Origin: Lutimaribacter_A marinistellae | GTDB taxonomy: Bacteria; Pseudomonadota; Alphaproteobacteria; Rhodobacterales; Rhodobacteraceae | NCBI RefSeq assembly: GCF_042648365.1 | Contig: NZ_JBHRXI010000010.1 | Location: 248,001-312,000, forward strand | Direction of reading: 5' to 3' | Length of the DNA: 64,000 nt | Shown: piece by piece, positions 25,303 to 33,618 of the stretch | Position numbering within the stretch: position 1 is the stretch's first letter | Layout of the letters: every line of letters begins with the position of its first letter | The notes under the pieces: generated by a model | The model's database searches: none | The model's input: only the letters and a program-made list of their open reading frames with translations | Told to the model about the DNA's origin: nothing | Position numbers and translations under genes: made by a program

Positions 25303-26610
25303 ATGATGTCGAAAGACGCCAATGACCTGATCACACGGGTTGGTGCTGAAAATGGCGCGGGCAAGGTCTTGCGTCGCTATTGGCAGCCTGCTGCATTGAG
25401 CGAGGAATTGGCGGGCAACCGACCTGTCATACCGGTGCGTCTGTTGGGCGAGGATCTGGTTCTGTTCCGCGACAACGAGGGAGAACTGGGCCTTATCGGT
25501 CGACACTGCCCTCATCGAGGAGCGGACCTTTGCTTTGGCCGCCGCGAGGATAACGGCCTCAGGTGCCCGTTCCACGGCTGGCACTTTGACCGTACCGGTC
25601 AGTGCGTTGAGCAACCCGGTGAGCCGGACGGGTCGCGTATGCATGAGCAGATCCGCACGGCAAGTTACCCCGTGGTAGAGCGAAACGGAATTGTCTTTGC
25701 CTATATGGGGCCAGGCGATCCTCCTCCCTTTCCCGCGCTTGATTGCTTTGCGGCACCAGACACGCATGTTTTTGCCTTCAAGGGTCTGTGGGAATGCAAC
25801 TGGCTACAAGCACTCGAAGTCGGCATTGATCCGGTCCACGCGTCCTTCCTGCATCGTTTCCTTCAGGACGAGGATCCCAGTGAAGGCTACGGCAAGCAAT
25901 TCCGCGACCGCGCGGCAAATACCGAGATCCCGATGACGCAACTCCTGCGCGAATACCCGCGCCCGGAAATTCAGGTCGAGGAGACCGATTATGGAATGCG
26001 CCTGATTGCGCTTCGCCATCTTGACGATGGACGCACGCATGTGCGGGTGACAAACCAGATATTTCCGACCGCGATTTGTATCCCGATGTCGAACGAGATG
26101 ACAATTACCCAGTGGCATGTCCCGATCGATGACGAGAACTGCTACTGGTACTCGATGTTCACGAGCTTTGGTGCCCCGGTGAACAAGGATCTGATGCGCG
26201 AACAGCGCCTGAAAGAGCATCGATTGCCCGATTACGCCCCGCTGAAGAACAAGCGTAACAACTACGGTTACGATCCCGAAGAACAGGCGAGCGAAACCTA
26301 TACGGGTATGGGTCTTGACATCAATGTCCACGATCAATGGGCGGTCGAGAGCATGGGGCGCATTCAGGACCGCACGCAAGAGCATCTTGGCAAGACCGAT
26401 GTCGGCATCATCCGGTACCGCCGTATGCTGCGCGCAGCAATCGAGGCCGTCGATGCGAACGGCACAGATCTCAAGATGCAGAACGGCGCGACCGGGCAGA
26501 TAACCGGCCCGGTTTCAGTCGACGCAATCGGCGAAGGTGGGGACTGGACGGAAACCTACCGCACCCGCGACGCCGAGCGCCGGGCGGGCTGTGACTGGGC
26601 GCGCGGATGA
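25303..26610 (+). CDS. Rieske non-heme iron oxygenase alpha subunit
   Basis: 435 residues. The [2Fe-2S] Rieske ligands are Cys69, His71, Cys88 and His91 (CPHRG and CPFHGWH). The mononuclear iron site is Asp176, His179 and His184 in GIDPVHASFLHR. The size and C-terminal domain resemble phthalate 4,5-dioxygenase/O-demethylase type alpha subunits that need only a reductase, not a beta subunit. No reductase gene is near. The stop overlaps the start of a glutamine-synthetase-like ligase (ATGA), so the two enzymes are made together. Start ATG follows GGAGGA by 8 bases. Substrate unknown; an aromatic or N-substituted amine is plausible. Confidence 0.88.
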   Translation: MMSKDANDLITRVGAENGAGKVLRRYWQPAALSEELAGNRPVIPVRLLGEDLVLFRDNEGELGLIGRHCPHRGADLCFGRREDNGLRCPFHGWHFDRTGQCVEQPGEPDGSRMHEQIRTASYPVVERNGIVFAYMGPGDPPPFPALDCFAAPDTHVFAFKGLWECNWLQALEVGIDPVHASFLHRFLQDEDPSEGYGKQFRDRAANTEIPMTQLLREYPRPEIQVEETDYGMRLIALRHLDDGRTHVRVTNQIFPTAICIPMSNEMTITQWHVPIDDENCYWYSMFTSFGAPVNKDLMREQRLKEHRLPDYAPLKNKRNNYGYDPEEQASETYTGMGLDINVHDQWAVESMGRIQDRTQEHLGKTDVGIIRYRRMLRAAIEAVDANGTDLKMQNGATGQITGPVSVDAIGEGGDWTETYRTRDAERRAGCDWARG

Positions 26611-28028
26611 GCGGGACGCTGGCCCGGTTGGGTGTGCAAGGCCCCGAAGAGGCGGAAATCAGAGAGTTCCTGTCCCGTCTCGAAGGTGACGGGATCGAGA
26701 CCGTACGTTTCCTGTTCTCGGACCAGCATGGATTGCTTCGCGGCAAGGCACTGACAGTCTCGGCCGCTGAAAGCGCGTGCCGAAACGGTGTGACCGCGCC
26801 GTCCTCGCTCCTGCTCAAGGACACCTCGCACAGAACCGCCTTCCCCGTCTGGGACGAGGATGCCGGGTTCGGTCCGGGCGTCATGACCGGCGCGGGCGAT
26901 ATCCTTTTGGTGCCAGACCTTTCCACCTATCGCCGCCTGCCATGGTCGCCGCATTCCGCCTGGGTTCTGTGCGAGGTCGTGCAGTCGGACGGGACCGCCA
27001 TCCCCTTCGCGCCGCGAACGGTATTGCGCGACGCACTCGCGCGCCTGCACGACAGGGGCATTGATATGGTCTGCGGCCTGGAAGTCGAGTTTCATATCTT
27101 CGCTCAGTCAGGCGTTGCCCTCACACACGAAGGCGGCGGTATGCCGGGATCGCCCCCGCACACGGCGCCATTGAATCATGGCTACCAGTTGCTCACCGAC
27201 ACGCTCTACTCGGAGATGGAAGATCTATTGGACGAAATTCGCCGAGCAGCACAGGCGATGGGCATGCCGGTACGTTCCATCGAGGTCGAATTCGGCCCCA
27301 GTCAGGTCGAGGTGACATTCGACCCTGCCCCTGCCTGGACCCACGCCGAGACGATGGTCATGTTCCGCGCTCTGGCCAAGCAGGTCTGCGCTCGTCGAGG
27401 ACTGCTGGCCAGTTTCATGTGCCGTCCGATCGCCCCCAATATCGCGGCGAGCGGTTGGCACTTGCACCAGTCTCTGGTCGACCGGGAAACTGGTCGCAAT
27501 CTCTTTACCCCAGAGACCGATACCCCGAGTGCAACCGCCTCGGCCTGGATTGCCGGTCTACTCGATCATGCCGCCGAATGCTGCCTTATCACCACACCAA
27601 CCGTGAATGGCTATAAACGTTACCAGCCCCACCAGTTGGCCCCAGATCGCATTCAGTGGGGACGGGACAACAAAGGCGCTATGCTGCGTGCGTTGTTCCA
27701 ACCGGGGGATGCGGCGTCACGGATCGAAAACAGGGTGCCCGAACCGGCGGCGACGCCACATTACGTGATGGCGGCGCAGATCCTTTCCGGTTTGTCCGGA
27801 CTGGACCGCGCGCTTGTTCCGCCCGCGCCGGTGGAACGTCCGTATGAGACCGATGCGCCAGCCCTGCCCGCCAACTTAGGCGCGGCCATTGCAGCGTTTG
27901 ATACCGGCGAGTTGTTTCGCAACCATCCGTTGCGCAGCTATCTGGCAACGCTCAAACGCGCCGAGTGGCAGAGATACCTTTCCGCACTGTCGGAGTGGGA
28001 ACAGCGCGAATATCTCTCGGCGTTCTAG
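26607..28028 (+). CDS. Glutamine-synthetase-family ligase coupled to the Rieske oxygenase
   Basis: 473 residues with glutamine synthetase motifs: LEVEFHIF (158-165), EFGPSQVEV (228-236), SGWHLHQS (282-289), NGYKRY (334-339) and RIENRVPEPAATPHY (372-386). It belongs to the gamma-glutamyl-amine ligase side of the family rather than GlnA, lacking GlnA's usual adenylylation-site region. Four-base overlap with the Rieske gene suggests fixed stoichiometry. In aniline-degrading bacteria a comparable ligase (TdnQ/AtdA1) glutamylates the amine before a Rieske dioxygenase acts. I infer an analogous role; the substrate is not known. Its end is 3 bases from the convergent lptF stop. Confidence 0.83.
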   Translation: MSGTLARLGVQGPEEAEIREFLSRLEGDGIETVRFLFSDQHGLLRGKALTVSAAESACRNGVTAPSSLLLKDTSHRTAFPVWDEDAGFGPGVMTGAGDILLVPDLSTYRRLPWSPHSAWVLCEVVQSDGTAIPFAPRTVLRDALARLHDRGIDMVCGLEVEFHIFAQSGVALTHEGGGMPGSPPHTAPLNHGYQLLTDTLYSEMEDLLDEIRRAAQAMGMPVRSIEVEFGPSQVEVTFDPAPAWTHAETMVMFRALAKQVCARRGLLASFMCRPIAPNIAASGWHLHQSLVDRETGRNLFTPETDTPSATASAWIAGLLDHAAECCLITTPTVNGYKRYQPHQLAPDRIQWGRDNKGAMLRALFQPGDAASRIENRVPEPAATPHYVMAAQILSGLSGLDRALVPPAPVERPYETDAPALPANLGAAIAAFDTGELFRNHPLRSYLATLKRAEWQRYLSALSEWEQREYLSAF

Positions 28029-28031
28029 TAC

Positions 28032-29159
28032 TCAGGCCACGCTTGAAGCGCGCCGAAAAAGCCTTGCCAAGGGGCGCCCCGCGACCTGCAGGAAAACCCA
28101 TGCCACGGCGAGGCCGGTCAGTGTCGGCGCGTATAGCAACCACCACAAATCCGGTCGGGCTACTACGATGGGCGAGAGCACACCGCGCATCCCTTCGAGC
28201 GCGATCAGAAAGCCGAACGCGGTGAGGATTTGCGGCCAGAGACCGAAACGCGAAAAAGCACCAAGCATAAGCGCCGCAAAACCCACCAAGGCCACTGCGA
28301 TGCAGATCGTCGCCCAGGCAAATCGTTGGTGCAACTCTTCCAGCACTTGCCCGTCGGTGTAGTTTTCAGCCTCGCGGATGATATCACGATCGCGGATCAA
28401 CTCGAGTGTCGGGATGCCCCGAATGTTCCGCGCGACCTCCTCGTCATCACGGATCAGCGGAGAAATATCGTAGGAAAAGTCTTCGAACAAGGTAGAGGAC
28501 ATGGTCCCGGATTTCGCATCATACCGCAAAGCCATGCCATCGATCATCACGAGGTTGGTTTGCGGCCCATCACTGACGAGGAAAGCGCGAGACCCGGAAA
28601 AGGTCACGGGGCGTGCGGGCAAACGCCGATCCGACAGGAACACGTCGTTGAGGGTGCCATCACGGTCGATCCGACCGATATAGAAGGTCACGCCCTTTAC
28701 CGGGTGCATGAACTCCCCCTCGTTGAGAAGTTGCGCCGTGACGTCGCGCGCCACTTCGGCCTCGCGCTGTTCCAGTTGAAGAAGCGAAGCCGGGCGCAGG
28801 TAGATCGTGATCGTACCCATCATCACCGCTGCCACCAGACCGAAGACAAGGACCGGTCTTGCAAGGCGCATCGGGCTAGATCCGGTGGCCAGCATCACGG
28901 TCAGTTCGCTTTCCCGGCTGAGGCGATTGGTGACGTAGACCGCTGCACCGAAAACGGCCATCGGCATGACGGTTCGGATCAACGTCGGCAGCGTCAGGGC
29001 CGTGAATTCGAGGAAAACCATGGCAGACTGACCGCCGCTGATGAGCGTGTCGAACAGACTGACCGAGCGCGTGATCCAGAAGACCCCCACCAGAACAAGC
29101 GTGAAAAATCCGAACAGCACCAACAATTGCCGCAGGAAGTACTCGTCAAATCGCGACAT
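28032..29159 (-). CDS. lptF: Lipopolysaccharide export permease LptF
   Basis: 375 residues of the LptF/LptG (YjgP/YjgQ) family: three N-terminal and three C-terminal membrane helices flanking a periplasmic beta-jellyroll domain (about residues 125-270). The N-terminus (RFDEYFLRQLLVLFGFFTLVLV) and VYVTNRLSRESELTVMLATGSSP are typical of LptF. LptF and LptG work with LptB to extract LPS from the inner membrane. lptG is usually the next gene, but here the next gene on this strand is the distant IclR gene. The start at 29159 follows a GC-rich spacer. Confidence 0.9.
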   Translation of the reverse strand: MSRFDEYFLRQLLVLFGFFTLVLVGVFWITRSVSLFDTLISGGQSAMVFLEFTALTLPTLIRTVMPMAVFGAAVYVTNRLSRESELTVMLATGSSPMRLARPVLVFGLVAAVMMGTITIYLRPASLLQLEQREAEVARDVTAQLLNEGEFMHPVKGVTFYIGRIDRDGTLNDVFLSDRRLPARPVTFSGSRAFLVSDGPQTNLVMIDGMALRYDAKSGTMSSTLFEDFSYDISPLIRDDEEVARNIRGIPTLELIRDRDIIREAENYTDGQVLEELHQRFAWATICIAVALVGFAALMLGAFSRFGLWPQILTAFGFLIALEGMRGVLSPIVVARPDLWWLLYAPTLTGLAVAWVFLQVAGRPLARLFRRASSVA

Positions 29160-29257
29160 GGCGCGCAGGATCCCTCATCGTGTCAAAGGCCAGATTACGG
29201 GATCCGTTCGACGGGGGAAACCAGCTTTGCGCTGCCGGCTACCAAGTGCGCTTCCCG

Positions 29258-30214
29258 TCAACCTCCGTGGTCCCCTTGGCCTACGGGCCAGACAACACGA
29301 AACCCCTGGTGGGTTGTCGTGCTGTCTGGCGAATTGCCACTGCGAGCGGCGATCCTGTAACGATAACAGTAGCTCTTGTGGCACAGGAAGGATCCCCCTT
29401 TGGAGAGGCGATAGCCGTCCATCGCCGCCATCCTCGCCTTGGCCTGCTTGCGGAGGGAACGGATTCGGAACGTGTCTGCCGTCCACTCCCAGACATTCCC
29501 GCACATGTTGTAGAGTCCGTAGCCATTGGAGCCGAAAGACCTTGCCGGGGCGGTCGCTACATGCCCGTCCGCGCCAGTGTTGGTGTCGGGAAAGCGCCCC
29601 TGGAAGATATTGCAGGGAAGAAACTGCCGATCATCGGGTTCGCGGTCACCCCACGGGAAACGTACATCTTCCAAACCGCCACGCGCCGCATGCTCCCACT
29701 CGGCTTCGGTGGGCAACCTTCCTCCCACCCAGGCGGCATAGGCTCTCGCGTCGTGCCAGGATACGTGCACGACCGGATGATCCGGCTTCCACGCGGCGTC
29801 ATGTGTGCCCGGCCCATTCACGTCGCGCCAGGTCGCTCCATCGATGCGCCGCCACCAATCTGCCCCCTGAACCCCTTCGGTGGCGCCAAGTTCATCGGGA
29901 ACCTGCGCAAAGAAGACAAAGGACCACCCCCAGCGCTCCGCCTCTGTTCGGTAACCGGTCTGGTCAACGAATTCGGCGAACTGGGCGTTTGTCACCGCGG
30001 TCCGCCCGATCCGAAATGGGTTTACCCTTTGTCGGCGCAAGGGACCTTCCCCATCCATGGGCAGCTCGGGGGTATTCGTTCCCACGAACGCTCTGCCGCC
30101 CGGTATCTCGACCGCATCCACCGCCTGTACTGGCTTGGTAGCAGGCGTTTTCACAGCAGATCTGCCCTGATTACGCGGCGGGGTCTGGCAGCATGATTTG
30201 GTGTCGTGGGTCAT
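29258..30214 (-). CDS. Formylglycine-generating enzyme (sulfatase-activating)
   Basis: 318 residues of the SUMF1/FGE fold. Unlike most bacterial family members, it keeps the catalytic pair Cys278 and Cys283 in GGSFLCHKSYCYRYR, followed by the substrate-groove segment RSGNSPDST. It should oxidise a cysteine in CxPxR of a type I sulfatase to formylglycine, with copper and oxygen. Calcium-site region NMCGNVWEWT is present. The ATG at 30214 is my choice; a TTG at 30283 in the same frame is possible and neither has a strong ribosome site. No sulfatase is seen in this window, so the client lies elsewhere. Confidence 0.88.
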   Translation of the reverse strand: MTHDTKSCCQTPPRNQGRSAVKTPATKPVQAVDAVEIPGGRAFVGTNTPELPMDGEGPLRRQRVNPFRIGRTAVTNAQFAEFVDQTGYRTEAERWGWSFVFFAQVPDELGATEGVQGADWWRRIDGATWRDVNGPGTHDAAWKPDHPVVHVSWHDARAYAAWVGGRLPTEAEWEHAARGGLEDVRFPWGDREPDDRQFLPCNIFQGRFPDTNTGADGHVATAPARSFGSNGYGLYNMCGNVWEWTADTFRIRSLRKQAKARMAAMDGYRLSKGGSFLCHKSYCYRYRIAARSGNSPDSTTTHQGFRVVWPVGQGDHGG

Positions 30215-30402
30215 CGCCGCGCAGGCTAGACGGGTTGCGCCCCTGCGTCGAGCGGCTACGGTGGATGCATGCAAAAAGATCAAGCCGGACCTGCGGTTGG
30301 AACGAACCCGCCAGTTTGATGTTGGAAGAATCGAAGGCCTCCGCTAAGGCGGCGGCGCTGGTCGACGGGACCTGACACGACCTGACCCTGGGGGACGCCT
30401 GT

Positions 30403-32292
30403 TTGAAACACTCATCCGACGCGCCGCACGCCATTTATGGTGTCGAGAAATGGGGCAAGGGCCTCATCGAGGTAACCGGCGGAGGCGAAATCGGGCTGCG
30501 AAACCCACGCGCGCCCGAGGCTGCGGCCATCAGCCTTCCGGGCATCCTGAAGGACCTCGAGGAACGTGGAATCCGTTCGCCAATGGTCCTGCGTGTGGCT
30601 TCCTATCTCGAAAGCGAAATCAAGAACATCAACGAAAGCTTCGCATCTGCAATCAAGCGAACGAGCTACCGGGGCAAGTATCGTGGCGTTTTCCCGATCA
30701 AGGTGAACCAGCAAGCGCAAGTGATCGACCGCATCGTGGAGTTTGGCAAACCCTACTCCTGCGGTCTTGAAGCAGGGTCCAAGCCCGAGCTCGTCATTGC
30801 GCTGGCACATCGCCTGCCACCGGATGCCTTGATTGTCTGCAACGGGGTGAAGGATGCCGAGTTCATCCGGCTTGCCACCCTGTCGCGCAAGCTGGGCTTC
30901 AACACCGTTATCGTGCTGGAGAGCCCTAAGGAGGCCGATACCGTAATCGAGGTTTACAAGGAGCTGGGGATCGAGCCGCTCATCGGTGTTCGGGTGAAGC
31001 TGACCAACCAGATCAGCGGCAAGTGGGAAGAAAGCTCAGGCGATCGTTCCTCCTTTGGCATGAATACGGACCAGCTGATCCGCGTGGTGGACAAACTGCG
31101 CGACGCAGGACTGATTCACTGTCTGAAACTCCAGCATTCGCATCTGGGAAGCCAAGTACCCGATGTGAACGACGTGCGCCGCGCTGTTGGCGAAGCCTGC
31201 CGGTATTTCACCGAACTGACGCGCGAAGGCGTCCCCCTTACGCATCTAGATCTCGGTGGCGGCATGGGTGTCGATTACACCGGCGAAAAGAAGGCGACCG
31301 AAAATTCGATCAACTACTCGGTTGGAGAATACTGCGACAACGTCGTCGAAACGGTTGCCTACGCGATGGACGAAGCCGGGATGGACCACCCCACCATCGT
31401 CACCGAGAGCGGACGGGCCGTCGTCGCCACTTCGTCGATGCTGGTATTCAACGTGCTGGAAAGCACGCTGTACGATGCACCGGATGCTCCCGAGGTAGAG
31501 CCGGACGATCACCACATGGTCTCGGACCTTGCCGCCGTGGAAGGCTACCTGACGCCCGCCCGTTTGCAGGAATGCTGGAACGACGCCACTTTCTACCGCA
31601 ACGAGTTGCGCGCCCTGTTCCGTCGTGGCTATGTCGACCTACGACAGATGGCCCGGGCCGAACGCATTTACCTGCGACTGATGGCGCGGATAAAGGCGCT
31701 GGTCGCGGCCGAGGACGAAATCACCGATCTCGACGACCAACTCGAAAAGCTAGCCGACATCTATCATTGCAACTTCTCGCTGTTCCAGTCGCTCCCCGAT
31801 GTCTGGGCCATCGACCAGCTACATCCGATCGTGCCCTTGCAAATGCTCGATCAGGCCCCCGACCGCCGGGCTGTTCTTTCCGACATCACCTGCGACAGTG
31901 ACGGAAAGATCGACCGCTTCATCCTTGCCGATGGTACGTCGCCCTCTCTGCCGGTGCATACGCTTCCGGAAGAGGATGAATACTATATGGGGGTCTTCTT
32001 TGTCGGCGCCTATCAGGAAACGCTTGGCGACCTGCATAACCTCTTCGGTGACACCAACGTCGTAACCATCGACCTCAAGCCGGATGGCGGGTTCGAGTTG
32101 TTGCATGAGCAGGAAGGAGACACCATCTCCGAGGTCATGGCATATGTCGAGTTCGATCCAACCGATTGCGTCGCCGCATTCCGCAAGATGGTGGACGAAG
32201 CCATCGCAGGCGGCAGCCTCAAGGCGAACGACCGCAAGACGTTGATGAGCGCGTATCGCGACTCCATCAACGGATACACCTATTACGAATGA
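30403..32292 (+). CDS. speA: Biosynthetic arginine decarboxylase
   Basis: 629 residues, PLP-dependent fold type III. Lys100 in FPIKVNQQ carries PLP; LDLGGGMGVDY is the phosphate-binding loop. It converts arginine to agmatine. First gene of an operon with a carboxynorspermidine/carboxyspermidine dehydrogenase, nspC and speB. The TTG start at 30403 has GGGGGA 7 bases upstream; no in-frame ATG near it preserves the conserved N-terminus. Divergent from the FGE gene over a 188-base spacer with nothing else recognisable. Confidence 0.95.
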   Translation: MKHSSDAPHAIYGVEKWGKGLIEVTGGGEIGLRNPRAPEAAAISLPGILKDLEERGIRSPMVLRVASYLESEIKNINESFASAIKRTSYRGKYRGVFPIKVNQQAQVIDRIVEFGKPYSCGLEAGSKPELVIALAHRLPPDALIVCNGVKDAEFIRLATLSRKLGFNTVIVLESPKEADTVIEVYKELGIEPLIGVRVKLTNQISGKWEESSGDRSSFGMNTDQLIRVVDKLRDAGLIHCLKLQHSHLGSQVPDVNDVRRAVGEACRYFTELTREGVPLTHLDLGGGMGVDYTGEKKATENSINYSVGEYCDNVVETVAYAMDEAGMDHPTIVTESGRAVVATSSMLVFNVLESTLYDAPDAPEVEPDDHHMVSDLAAVEGYLTPARLQECWNDATFYRNELRALFRRGYVDLRQMARAERIYLRLMARIKALVAAEDEITDLDDQLEKLADIYHCNFSLFQSLPDVWAIDQLHPIVPLQMLDQAPDRRAVLSDITCDSDGKIDRFILADGTSPSLPVHTLPEEDEYYMGVFFVGAYQETLGDLHNLFGDTNVVTIDLKPDGGFELLHEQEGDTISEVMAYVEFDPTDCVAAFRKMVDEAIAGGSLKANDRKTLMSAYRDSINGYTYYE

Positions 32293-32315
32293 CCACCCCG
32301 ACAGGAGGACACCCC

Positions 32316-33527
32316 ATGGGCAAGACACTGGTTGTCGGCGCGGGCGGCGTAAGCCACGCCGCCGTGCACAAGATGGCGATGAACCCCGAAATCTTTACCG
32401 AGATCACGCTCGCCAGCCGCACAAAGGCGAAATGCGACGCTATCGCGAAATCGGTCAAGGAACGCGTCGGCGTGGATATCAAAACCGCTGCGCTCGATGC
32501 CTATGACGTGGCCGACACGGTCAAGCTCATCAAGGAGACCGGGGCAGAGATCCTCGTGAACCTTGCCCTGCCCTATCAGGACCTCGTGCTGATGGATGCC
32601 TGCCTCGAGGCTGGCTGCCACTACCTCGACACCGCGAATTACGAACCCGAGGACGAAGCCAAATTCGAATATCACTGGCAATGGGCTTACCAGGACAAGT
32701 TCAAAAAGGCCGGGCTGACCGCGATCCTCGGCTCGGGCTTCGACCCGGGTGTGACCAGTGTGTTCGCCAAATGGCTCAAGAAACACAAGCTGGACACGAT
32801 CCGTCAGATCGACGTGCTGGACGCAAACGGCGGCTCGAATGACCAAGAATTCGCGACCAACTTCAACCCCGAGATCAACCTGCGCGAAGTGCTGGCCGAA
32901 GTGCGCCACTGGGAAAACGGTGAGTGGAAACACTCCCCCGCCATGACCCACAAGGTGGAATTCGATTTCCCCGCCATCGGCCCCAAGAACATGTACCTGA
33001 TGTATCACGAGGAACTGGAGTCGCTCTCCACCCACTTCCCCGAGATTGAACGCGCGCGGTTCTGGATGACCTTTGGCGACGCCTACATCACCCACGCCAA
33101 GGTGCTGGAGAATGTCGGCATGACCCGCATCGACCCGGTAATGCATGACGGTAAAGAGATCATCCCGATCCAGTTTCTGAAAACGCTGCTGCCCGACCCC
33201 GGCGATCTGGGCGCGGAAACGAAGGGCAAGGCCTGCATCGGCGACATCGCCACGGGTCAGGCCAAGGACGGCTCGGGCGAGAAGACATACTACATCTACA
33301 ACATCTGCGACCACGAGGAATGCTATCGCGAGGTCGGCAGCCAGGCCGTCAGCTATACCACTGGCGTGCCCGCCATGATCGGCGCAGCACAAGTGCTGAA
33401 GGGCAATTGGACCGAACCGGGCGTCTGGAACATGGAGCAGCTGGACCCCGATGATTTCATGGACATGCTCAACAATCAGGGCCTGCCCTGGCAGGTCCAC
33501 GAGCTTGACGGCCCGGTAACGTTCTGA
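32316..33527 (+). CDS. Carboxynorspermidine/carboxyspermidine dehydrogenase (saccharopine dehydrogenase family)
   Basis: 403 residues. NAD(P)-binding loop VVGAGGVSHAAVHKM at the N-terminus, then the family segments LDTANYEPEDEA and LGSGFDPGVTSVFAKW. It condenses aspartate semialdehyde with putrescine (or diaminopropane) reductively to carboxyspermidine (or carboxynorspermidine). Gene order after speA and before nspC supports the polyamine assignment over lysine metabolism. The start at 32316 has GGAGGAC upstream. Confidence 0.93.
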   Translation: MGKTLVVGAGGVSHAAVHKMAMNPEIFTEITLASRTKAKCDAIAKSVKERVGVDIKTAALDAYDVADTVKLIKETGAEILVNLALPYQDLVLMDACLEAGCHYLDTANYEPEDEAKFEYHWQWAYQDKFKKAGLTAILGSGFDPGVTSVFAKWLKKHKLDTIRQIDVLDANGGSNDQEFATNFNPEINLREVLAEVRHWENGEWKHSPAMTHKVEFDFPAIGPKNMYLMYHEELESLSTHFPEIERARFWMTFGDAYITHAKVLENVGMTRIDPVMHDGKEIIPIQFLKTLLPDPGDLGAETKGKACIGDIATGQAKDGSGEKTYYIYNICDHEECYREVGSQAVSYTTGVPAMIGAAQVLKGNWTEPGVWNMEQLDPDDFMDMLNNQGLPWQVHELDGPVTF

Positions 33528-33550
33528 CGGCGCCAGCCCCCTTCCTCTTG

Positions 33551-33592
33551 CTCGAAATATCCCGGGGGGTCCGGGGGGCAGCGCCCCCCGGC
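33551..33592. repeat. GC-rich palindromic intergenic repeat of Rhodobacteraceae type
   Basis: CTCGAAATATCCCGGGGGGT leads into a perfect hairpin, CCGGGGGGC (33571-33579), loop AGC, GCCCCCCGG (33583-33591). I recall close variants of this element, often near gene ends, in roseobacter genomes. It lies between the dehydrogenase and nspC and may reduce or process the transcript. Confidence 0.6.
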
Positions 33593-33618
33593 CTTTCCAC
33601 CAAACGGAGACCTCTCCA

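Noticed and set aside
26607..28028. Housekeeping glutamine synthetase glnA
   Set aside because: Motif details and coupling to a Rieske oxygenase fit the amine-ligase branch; no glnB is adjacent.
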